Program-made: the position numbers and the translations under genes
Origin: Myxococcota bacterium
GTDB taxonomy: Bacteria; Myxococcota_A; UBA9160; PR03
DNA: 5,553 nucleotides
Assembly: GCA_030066475.1 (NCBI GenBank)
Contig: JASJBO010000438.1
Coordinates: 1-5,553, forward strand
Direction of reading: 5' to 3'
The notes under the pieces: model-generated
The model's input: only the letters and a program-made list of their open reading frames with translations
Database searches by the model: none
What the model was told of the DNA's origin: nothing
Part shown: piece after piece, positions 1 through 5,231 of the stretch
How the letters are laid out: each line of letters opens with the position of its first letter
Numbering within the stretch: position 1 is the stretch's first letter

Positions 1-622
1 CCTCTCGGTCGAAGAGGAGGTGGATGTGGGTGCCGTCGGGGCGCGGGGCGGCGTCGAGGTGGCCGCCGACGCGGGTGACGAGGCAGCGGGCGATGCGGAG
101 CGAGAGGGCGCGGCCGCTCGCGGCAGCGTCGTCGAGCGCCTCCGCGGGATCGAGGGGCGCCGCGCAGTCCTCCACCGAGAGGCGCAGCCGTTCGTCGTCG
201 ACGCGGGTCGCCCGCAGGCGGGTGGGCCCCTCGCCGCCGTGCGCGACGGCGTCGACCGCGAGCTGGACGAGCACCGGCCGCACGCACTCCACCTCGAGGC
301 GGGCCGCGAAGAGCCCGGGCTCCGTCTCCACCTCGACCGCGCCGTCCGGGATGCCGAGCGAGCCCAGGTCCGCACGCACGGCCTCGAGCAGCGCCGCGGC
401 CGACACCGTGCGGCACCGCGCGGGTCCCTCGCGCAGCAGCGGCCCGATCAGGGCGAGCAGCGCACCCGCGCAGACGGCCGCCTGGTCGATGTCGCCGGCG
501 CGTTCGGCGGGCTCGGCCTGCCGCCCGACCAGGTGCGCCGCGAACCGGATCCCCGCCAGGTGGTTGGCCACCTCGTGAGCAATCGCGCGCACCAGGGCTG
601 CGGTCTCCGGGGATCCCGTCAC
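1..622 (-). CDS. Sensorless histidine-kinase-like protein with degenerate ATPase motifs (partial)
   Basis: Read by translating the minus strand from a GTG at 622; the frame stays open for 207 residues to the left edge, so the C-terminus is missing. Residues 13-32 form an H-box (AIAHEVANHLAGI, H16 followed by E17 and N20), as in the dimerisation/phosphoacceptor helix of two-component kinases. Residues about 108-204 resemble a GHKL ATPase domain: an N-box-like helix (VLVQLAVDAVAHGG, 117-130), a G1-like stretch with D152 (VEDCAAP), and a C-terminal GGHLDA...DGTHIHLLF strand (186-204). The usual Asn of the N-box is D124, the G1 glycines are missing and the GLGL of the G2 box reads ALSL (172-175). 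It may therefore be an inactive kinase or a ChpT-like histidine phosphotransferase rather than a working kinase; that is inference. No sensor or membrane segment precedes the H-box. AGGTGG lies just upstream of the GTG; a TTG at 664 would add 14 residues. It lies 43 bp after the isomerase gene, probably in the same transcript. Confidence 0.72.
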   Translation of the reverse strand, partial: MTGSPETAALVRAIAHEVANHLAGIRFAAHLVGRQAEPAERAGDIDQAAVCAGALLALIGPLLREGPARCRTVSAAALLEAVRADLGSLGIPDGAVEVETEPGLFAARLEVECVRPVLVQLAVDAVAHGGEGPTRLRATRVDDERLRLSVEDCAAPLDPAEALDDAAASGRALSLRIARCLVTRVGGHLDAAPRPDGTHIHLLFDRE

Positions 623-665
623 GCCCCACCTGTCGCACAGCGGCGCGCGCGCGTCGACGGGCAAC

Positions 666-1565
666 TCAGCCGTCGACGTCGCGCAGCGCCGGATCGAGAA
701 TCACGATCTCCGCAGCGCGGCGGCGCTCCTCCAGGAATCGGAGCAGGCGCCGGTCGTGCTGCTGGCGCCGATGGGCGGAGCGCACGTCGTCGAGGACGGC
801 GTCGAGCGGCGGCACCTCGTCGGGCGCCCGGCGCACCAGCCGGAACACCAGGTAGCCGTCGGGCCCGCGCGCAGGCGCCCCGACGTCGCCGGGATCGAGC
901 GCCAGGACGCGGGCGACGGCGGCTCCTCCGAAGCGCCGCCGGAGCGTGTCGATCGGCACCAGGCCCGCGGGCGCGGGCGGGTCCAGCGGATCGCCCAGCT
1001 CCGCCAGCACGACCGGGGAGGGCTCCCCGGCGCGCCACCGGCGCGCCAGCTCGCCGGCGCGCCGGTGCGCCACGACCTCCCCCGTCGCGCCGACCTCGAC
1101 CTGCGCCACCTCGACCTCGACGGGCCCCGGGCGTGCGAAGCGCGCGGCGTGCTCGGCGTAGAAGGCCTCGAGCTCGTCCCGACCGGCCGGCGCAGGCTGC
1201 TCGGACGAGGTCACCTCGTCGACCACCGCCGTCACGATCGCGCGCCGCGCCTGCGGCTCGCGGCGCGGCAGACCGAGCTCGAGGCCGCGTTGCAGCAGCA
1301 GCTCCTCGTCGATCAGGCGGTCGAGCAGCCGGCGCTGCTCCGCGTCGTCGAGCTCGAGCGAGCCGCGCTCGCGCGCCGCCGCACCGACGAAGCGCGCGAA
1401 CGCCTCGCGGTCGATGGGTCGGCCGTTGACCAGCGCGACGGCGCCGGCCGGCACTCGCCCCGGGGCCGCCTCCCCCGCCAGGATCGACCAGGCCGCGAGC
1501 CCGATCCCGAGCGCGGCCCCGAGCGAGAGCGCCAGCGCACCGCGGCGCCCGTCCGGCTCGCCCAC
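666..1565 (-). CDS. Membrane-anchored SurA/PpiC-like peptidyl-prolyl isomerase
   Basis: A 299-residue protein predicted to act outside the cytoplasmic membrane as a folding factor. Residues 10-30 (GALALSLGAALGIGLAAWSIL) form one hydrophobic segment, an uncleaved anchor or signal. Residues 41-100 match the SurA N-terminal helical domain (VALVNGRPIDREAF..., then LLDRLIDEELLLQRGLELGL), the chaperone part of these proteins. Residues about 130-246 match a parvulin (PpiC-type) domain in layout, including FYAEHAARFARPG and the closing LALDPGDVGAPARGPDGYLVFRLV. The usual HILV strand reads VAQVEV and the GGDLG motif is not recognisable, so isomerase activity is uncertain. The GTG start is chosen because it shares a base with the stop of the upstream oxidoreductase (TAGTG), which indicates translational coupling, and because it places the anchor at the N-terminus. 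The open frame continues upstream only as a shadow of the oxidoreductase. Confidence 0.85.
   Translation of the reverse strand: MGEPDGRRGALALSLGAALGIGLAAWSILAGEAAPGRVPAGAVALVNGRPIDREAFARFVGAAARERGSLELDDAEQRRLLDRLIDEELLLQRGLELGLPRREPQARRAIVTAVVDEVTSSEQPAPAGRDELEAFYAEHAARFARPGPVEVEVAQVEVGATGEVVAHRRAGELARRWRAGEPSPVVLAELGDPLDPPAPAGLVPIDTLRRRFGGAAVARVLALDPGDVGAPARGPDGYLVFRLVRRAPDEVPPLDAVLDDVRSAHRRQQHDRRLLRFLEERRRAAEIVILDPALRDVDG
1036..1067. repeat. Perfect 12-bp inverted repeat inside the isomerase gene
   Basis: CACCGGCGCGCC at 1036-1047 is exactly complementary to GGCGCGCCGGTG at 1056-1067, with an 8-base loop. The 10-mer CCGGCGCGCC occurs three times in 37 bp (1027-1036, 1038-1047, 1054-1063). 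It encodes the Arg/Ala-rich stretch around residues 167-177 of the isomerase (HRRAGELARRW). It may be only a by-product of Arg/Ala codon use at high GC, but the stem would be very stable in RNA. Confidence 0.6.
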
Positions 1566-2845
1566 TACGCCTCCGCCCGCGCGACCCGGCCGCGGAACTC
1601 GGCGAGCTCGAGGACGCGCCCCGACTCGCGGGCGGCCTCGGCGCAGAAGCCCAGCAGGTGGCTCTCGAGGGCGCTCCGGCCCGACTCGCGCAGCGGCTCG
1701 CGCTCGCCGCGCGCCAGGTGATCGGTGAAGTGCTCGAGCAGCCCGTCGTCGCCGCCGTAGTGGCCGAGCAGCGAGCCCTCGACGCGCCGGCGCTCGACCC
1801 CGAGCTCGCCCGGATGCGACAGCTCGATCTCGCCGCCGTCGAGCACGCCGCGCAGCTCGCCGCGTGTCCCGCTGATGCGCACGGTGCGCTGCTCGCGAGC
1901 GGCGAGACCCTGCACCGTGAACGACGCGGTCGCGCCGCCCTCGAACTCGAGCGCCACCACCTGGTGATCGACCGCGTCGTTGTCGCAGCGATGGACGCAG
2001 CGGCCATAGCGGCCGCTCTCGAGCGCGCGGCGGCGCGCCTCCCGCGACGGGTCGGCCGAGACGTCGGACCACGGCCAGCTGCGCGCCAGCGCCTCGTCGG
2101 GCCCCAGGTAGAAGCGCACGGCGTCATGCGGACAGCGCTCCTGGACCGGGCAGCCGTCGGTGCAGCGGGCCGGAGCGCCCGGGGGCGCGGCCTCCGGCTG
2201 GAAGTGCCCCAGGCGACCGAACGACGCGACGCGGCGCGGCGGCCGTCCCACCAGCCAGCAGAGCAGGTCGAGGTCGTGGCAGGACTTCGCCAGCAGCAGC
2301 GGCGCCGCCAACGCGCGGCTGCGAAAGCGCCCGCGCACGTAGGAGTGCGCCATGTGCCAGTGCGCCACGTGCTCCTTCAGCTCGACGTGGACGACGTCTC
2401 CGAGCGCGCCGCCGGACACGATCCGACGCACCTCGCGGTAGAACGGCGTGTAGCGCAGCACGTGCGAGATCTGAAGCGCGCGCCCGCCGGCCTCGGCAGC
2501 CTCGACCACGCGCAGGCACTCGGCGGGGGTGGGCGCGATCGGCTTCTCGAGCAGCAGGTCGTAGCCGCGCGCCAGCGCCGCCAGCGCGGGGCCGACGTGC
2601 TCGTTGTCACTGGTCGCAACGATCGCGACGGGCGCCAGCGCGGGCTCCGCGAGCGCCGCCGTCCAGTCCCGGAACACCCGCTCGGGAGGCAGCCCGTGGT
2701 CGGTCGCGAGCGCGCTCCGGCGCGCATCGTCGGGCTCGGCGACGGCGGTGATCCGGAGCCGCTCCGGGTGGGCGAGCGCCCAGCGCGCGTAGACGTCGCG
2801 ACCGCGGTTGCCCGCGCCGATCAGCACTGCCTCCACCGGTTCCAT
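1565..2845 (-). CDS. Gfo/Idh/MocA-family NAD(P)-dependent oxidoreductase
   Basis: A complete 426-residue protein, longer than the typical 330-390 of the family. Residues 6-30 form the Rossmann dinucleotide-binding start ([15 protein letters not shown], glycine-rich loop at 10-15). EKP at 100-102 supplies the family's catalytic/cofactor lysine K101, and KSCHDLDLL (187-195) holds the conserved His-Asp pair. Residues 162-174 ([13 protein letters not shown]) are typical of one sugar/inositol-dehydrogenase-like subgroup. A cysteine-rich insertion follows: C228-x3-C232-x5-C238, then C283-x3-C287 ([18 protein letters not shown]), which may bind a metal or be structural. The C-terminal part (290-376) is the usual beta-sheet dimerisation domain. 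These enzymes oxidise or reduce sugar, cyclitol or related hydroxyl groups; the substrate cannot be read from sequence. The ATG is supported by a strong Shine-Dalgarno seven bases upstream and by the Rossmann strand beginning at once. It is first in a three-gene leftward unit. Confidence 0.93.
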   Translation of the reverse strand: MEPVEAVLIGAGNRGRDVYARWALAHPERLRITAVAEPDDARRSALATDHGLPPERVFRDWTAALAEPALAPVAIVATSDNEHVGPALAALARGYDLLLEKPIAPTPAECLRVVEAAEAGGRALQISHVLRYTPFYREVRRIVSGGALGDVVHVELKEHVAHWHMAHSYVRGRFRSRALAAPLLLAKSCHDLDLLCWLVGRPPRRVASFGRLGHFQPEAAPPGAPARCTDGCPVQERCPHDAVRFYLGPDEALARSWPWSDVSADPSREARRRALESGRYGRCVHRCDNDAVDHQVVALEFEGGATASFTVQGLAAREQRTVRISGTRGELRGVLDGGEIELSHPGELGVERRRVEGSLLGHYGGDDGLLEHFTDHLARGEREPLRESGRSALESHLLGFCAEAARESGRVLELAEFRGRVARAEA

Positions 2846-2852
2846 CCCGCGG

Positions 2853-2860
2853 CTCCCTCC
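2853..2860 (-). promoter_or_regulatory. Shine-Dalgarno of the oxidoreductase gene
   Basis: On the minus strand the sequence reads GGAGGGAG, then seven bases, then the ATG at 2845. This is the strongest ribosome binding site in the window and fixes the oxidoreductase start. Confidence 0.75.
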
Positions 2861-2869
2861 CGGATGCCC

Positions 2870-2877
2870 GTTATACT
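2870..2877. promoter_or_regulatory. Overlapping divergent -10 elements
   Basis: The 8 bp GTTATACT sit in an otherwise GC-rich 41-bp gap between divergent genes. Read rightward they give TATACT (2872-2877), and read leftward TATAAC (2875-2870); each is one base from TATAAT. No TTGACA-like -35 is visible at 16-18 bp on either side. Starting about seven bases downstream, the leftward RNA would have a leader of about 18 bases that includes the Shine-Dalgarno. The rightward RNA would begin about three bases before the ATG at 2887. This is a prediction from sequence only. Confidence 0.5.
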
Positions 2878-2886
2878 CGGCGCTCG

Positions 2887-3294
2887 ATGGGCGCTCCCGA
2901 GCCGGATCTTGCCATGCTGGCGCGCGGCCTGCGCGTCGGCCAGTACGGTCGCCACATCCTGCTCTGCGTGCGCGGCGACTGCGCGCCCCGGGAGCAGGGC
3001 CAGGCGTCGTGGGCCTTCCTCAAGAAGCGCCTGCGCGAGCTCGGTCTCGACCGCGCGCGCGGGGGAGTCTATCGGACCCAGGTCGAGTGCCTGCGCATCT
3101 GCAGGGGCGGCCCGATCGCCGTGGTCTATCCCGAAGGAACCTGGTACCGCGAATGCACGCCGGCGGCGCTCGAGCGCATCATCCAGGAGCACCTGATCGG
3201 CGGCAAGCCGGTGGAGGAGCTGGCCTTCGCGCGCAATCCGCTCCCCAACCTCGAGGCCCCCGCGCGGCCCGAGCTGCCGAAGGCGCGGGATTGA
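2887..3294 (+). CDS. Thioredoxin-like [2Fe-2S] ferredoxin
   Basis: A 135-residue cytoplasmic electron carrier of the thioredoxin-fold (2Fe-2S) ferredoxin type (COG3411-like, related in fold to the NuoE subunit of complex I). The strand [12 protein letters not shown] carries C27 and C32 (C-x4-C); the second pair is C68 and C72 in [11 protein letters not shown] (C-x3-C), followed by the typical [11 protein letters not shown] strand. These four cysteines are the expected cluster ligands; C90 is extra. The helix [16 protein letters not shown] (91-106) and the following KPVEEL are also characteristic. No Shine-Dalgarno precedes the ATG, which lies nine bases after the -10-like TATACT, so the message may be leaderless. 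A second ATG at 2914 (M10) would also keep the whole domain. The gene ends directly at the phosphatase gene, suggesting co-transcription. Its redox partner is not in the window. Confidence 0.9.
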   Translation: MGAPEPDLAMLARGLRVGQYGRHILLCVRGDCAPREQGQASWAFLKKRLRELGLDRARGGVYRTQVECLRICRGGPIAVVYPEGTWYRECTPAALERIIQEHLIGGKPVEELAFARNPLPNLEAPARPELPKARD

Positions 3295-3353
3295 GGGCGG
3301 CGCTCCTGCGCGGACGCGATCACGCCGTAGTGGGCGAGCTGGCAGACGCGGCG

Positions 3354-4094
3354 ATGGAGCGGGCGGCCGTCGCGATCTCGCGGGGCGGCGCGCCGAAGAC
3401 CTACGCCTACACCGACCCGAACGAGGACGCCGCCCTGTGCGCGGTGGGCGCGTCCGGCCTGCTGGTTGCCGTCGCCGACGGCCACTCGGGCCACGAGGCG
3501 TCCGAGAACGCCCTGCTCCATCTGCTCGAGACCAACGCCGCGGCCTGGACCGAGGGCAAGGGACACGACGCACACGCCTGGTTCCAGCACGTGCTGATGG
3601 CGCTGGTCGAGATCAACGACGTGGTGCTGGACCTCCAGCGCGACGGGCGCGGCGCCCGCACGACGCTCTCGCTCGGGGTGGCGCGACCCGAGCAGGACCA
3701 GCTCGTCACGGCCTCGATCGGCGACAGCCACCTGTTCCGCGTGGACGACACCGGCGCCCGCGACCTGGCGCCGCCCCGCGCCCGCGGCGGACCGTTCCTG
3801 GGATCGAAGCGCCTGACACCGAGCGAGCTCGAGCGGCGCGCCCACATCGACGTGCTGCCCCTCGCCGAGACCCGGGCGATCGCCGCAGTGACCGACGGCC
3901 TGTCCGAGCGCCGCATCGGCCTCGCGGACCCCGCCGCCGCGGTGGCCGAGGCCGCACGCAGCGCCGAGGCGGCGTCCCCGGGTCAGCGCGCGCCGGTGCT
4001 CGCCCGCGATGTGGTCGAGCGCGCCCTCGAGGCGCACCGCCGCAACGACTCCGGCGACAACGTCGCCGCCGCGGTGGCCTGGCTCGGGGACTGA
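3354..4094 (+). CDS. PP2C-family serine/threonine protein phosphatase
   Basis: With the ATG at 3354 the product has 246 residues, a bare PP2C (PPM) catalytic domain without membrane segments, so a cytoplasmic metal-dependent phosphatase acting on Ser/Thr phosphates. The motifs appear in order: PNEDA (D25), VADGHSGHEAS (D42, G43), a central TTLSLGVA strand, IGDSHLFRV (D124), VTDGLSERR (D181) and NDSGDNVAAAV (D235, N236). All four metal-binding aspartates of the family are therefore present and the enzyme is probably active. The start is uncertain. A TTG at 3291 overlaps the ferredoxin stop (TTGA) and has GAAGG seven bases upstream, and a GTG lies at 3330; these would add 21 or 8 residues. It is probably co-transcribed with the ferredoxin. 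No partner kinase or anti-sigma factor is encoded in the window, so its target is unknown. Confidence 0.9.
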   Translation: MERAAVAISRGGAPKTYAYTDPNEDAALCAVGASGLLVAVADGHSGHEASENALLHLLETNAAAWTEGKGHDAHAWFQHVLMALVEINDVVLDLQRDGRGARTTLSLGVARPEQDQLVTASIGDSHLFRVDDTGARDLAPPRARGGPFLGSKRLTPSELERRAHIDVLPLAETRAIAAVTDGLSERRIGLADPAAAVAEAARSAEAASPGQRAPVLARDVVERALEAHRRNDSGDNVAAAVAWLGD

Positions 4095-4103
4095 GCCGCC
4101 TCC

Positions 4104-4134
4104 CGCGGAGCGCCGCGTGTCGCCCGCCCGACAC
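4104..4134 (+). terminator. Two adjacent GC hairpins, possible terminator
   Basis: In the gap after the phosphatase stop, CGCGG (4104-4108) pairs with CCGCG (4113-4117) across a 4-base loop. GTGTCG (4117-4122) pairs with CGACAC (4129-4134) across a 6-base loop. The hairpins share one base, so they are nearly tandem. No T-run follows, so this is not a canonical intrinsic terminator; it could be one of the U-poor kind or an mRNA-stability structure. The rest of the 99-bp gap shows only a weak TTGCCG (4138-4143) and CATAGG (4165-4170), too far apart (21 bp) to call a promoter. Confidence 0.35.
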
Positions 4135-4178
4135 CCGTTGCCGCTGGCGAGACTCCGCTGCGTGCATAGGTTCGCCAA

Positions 4179-4185
4179 GAAGGGG
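4179..4185 (+). promoter_or_regulatory. Shine-Dalgarno of the propeller gene
   Basis: GAAGGGG lies eight bases before the ATG at 4194. It supports that start, which also places a complete signal peptide at the N-terminus. Confidence 0.65.
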
Positions 4186-4193
4186 ACTAGGCG

Positions 4194-5231
4194 ATGCGAT
4201 TCGCAATCGGAGTGCTCGTGGTCGCGCTGCTCGGCGCCGGGGCGAGAGCGGAGATCGAGGTGCACCCGCTCACCGACGGCGGCAACAACTACCACCCGTC
4301 GCTAAACGACGGGTGGGTGACCTGGGTCGGCTGGGACGGCGATTCGTACGAGATCATGATCGCGAACCTGGACAGCCCCGTGATCGACATCGCGACGCTC
4401 ACCGACGACGGGGGGGACAAGGAGCACCCCTCGTCGAGCGGCAACGCGAAGATCGTCTGGCAGGGGCGCGGCAACCACGGCTCCGACTGGGAGATCTACG
4501 TCTACCATCGGGACTCGATCCCCCGCTGGGCGCCGCTCACCGACAACGAGGTCCACGACCGTTACCCGTCGCTCGGCGCCGGCGGCAACATCGCGTGGCT
4601 GGTCGCACCCGAGGTGCACTACTGGAACGAGAGCCTGCACCGCGAGACCGTGATCTCCGACCCCTGCTGCCCCGCCTCGAGCTTCACCAACGAGCGGCCC
4701 TCCGCGCACGGCTTCGAGGTGGCTTGGCGCGCCTACGGGCGCGAGGGCGGTACGAAGTGGGTGCTCTGGGACGGCGCGGCGGACACCCTGGCGATTCCGG
4801 ACGGCACGAGTCCCTCGCTGTACGACGGCACGCTGGCGTACGTCGGCCGCTTCCAGGACGACTGGCACATCTTCTACTGGGACGGCGTCGAGGCCAACCC
4901 GGTCGGCGGCGTCGGCTTCGCGCCCTCGCTCCATGACGGCGCGATCGCCTACGAGTTCTGGGACGGGCGCGACTGGGAGATCCACTACTGGGACGGCAGC
5001 GAGGTGATCCCGATCACCGACAACGACTTCAACGACACCCAGCCGTCGCTGTACGCCGACAAGCTCGCCTGGGTGGGACGGCCGGAAACGCTCGACCAGA
5101 TCTACTACGCGACCGGCCTGCCCGAGCCGGCGGGCGCGGCCGGCCTGGCGGCCGCGGGCGCGACCCTGGCCGCGCTCAGAGCCCGGCGAGCAGCTCGACG
5201 ACGCGCGCGCCGATCGCCTCCGAGGCGGTGA
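4194..5231 (+). CDS. Secreted seven-repeat beta-propeller protein with PEP-CTERM tag
   Basis: A 345-residue exported protein. Residues 1-19 are a signal peptide (MRFAIGVLVVALLGAGARA, cleavage after ARA likely). Residues 26-307 consist of seven units of about 37-46 residues, each with a Pro-Ser motif (P35, P79, P125, P169, P207, P244, P284), then a strand like LAWVG and one like WEIHYWDG. The clearest units end in YWDG at 228-231 and 265-268. This is the WD40/TolB-like (PD40) pattern found in surface proteins and fits a seven-bladed propeller. It runs with almost no linker into GLPEP (308-312), a short Ala/Gly-rich hydrophobic stretch and an arginine cluster: a PEP-CTERM sorting signal, processed in known systems by an exosortase linked to exopolysaccharide. 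No catalytic residues are recognisable; a binding or structural surface role is inferred. C158-C159 are adjacent cysteines. The last 56 bp overlap the convergent gene. Confidence 0.88.
   Translation: MRFAIGVLVVALLGAGARAEIEVHPLTDGGNNYHPSLNDGWVTWVGWDGDSYEIMIANLDSPVIDIATLTDDGGDKEHPSSSGNAKIVWQGRGNHGSDWEIYVYHRDSIPRWAPLTDNEVHDRYPSLGAGGNIAWLVAPEVHYWNESLHRETVISDPCCPASSFTNERPSAHGFEVAWRAYGREGGTKWVLWDGAADTLAIPDGTSPSLYDGTLAYVGRFQDDWHIFYWDGVEANPVGGVGFAPSLHDGAIAYEFWDGRDWEIHYWDGSEVIPITDNDFNDTQPSLYADKLAWVGRPETLDQIYYATGLPEPAGAAGLAAAGATLAALRARRAARRRARRSPPRR
5118..5213 (+). other. PEP-CTERM sorting signal coding region
   Basis: It encodes LPEP (309-312), then about 15 mostly small hydrophobic residues (AGAAGLAAAGATLAAL, 313-328), then an arginine-rich tail (10 Arg in residues 329-345). 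This is the three-part layout of PEP-CTERM domains. The hydrophobic part is richer in Ala and Gly than the usual Leu-rich form, so it is a weak but recognisable example. Confidence 0.75.

Noticed and set aside
20..1429. A 469-codon plus-strand open frame
   Set aside because: Its product is a low-complexity Arg/Ala/Gly/Pro sequence with no domain. It lies antisense to the kinase-like and isomerase genes, which carry recognisable motifs; high GC makes such long shadows common.
1658..3196. A 512-codon plus-strand open frame
   Set aside because: It is antisense to the oxidoreductase and runs out of frame across the ferredoxin; no recognisable motif, and its neighbour frames clearly encode conserved proteins.
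2808..3290. N-terminal extension of the phosphatase frame through the ferredoxin gene
   Set aside because: The extension is out of frame with the clear ferredoxin and is Arg/Pro-rich without homology; the phosphatase domain begins only after about 3354.
4138..4170. Possible promoter TTGCCG...CATAGG for the propeller gene
   Set aside because: The spacing is 21 bp and both hexamers are poor, so it is not better than chance.
3126..4295. A 389-codon minus-strand open frame
   Set aside because: It is antisense to the PP2C phosphatase, whose metal-binding motifs are all in order; the minus product has no domain.
4302..4985. A 227-codon minus-strand open frame
   Set aside because: It is antisense to the repeat region of the propeller protein, and its internal periodicity only mirrors those repeats.
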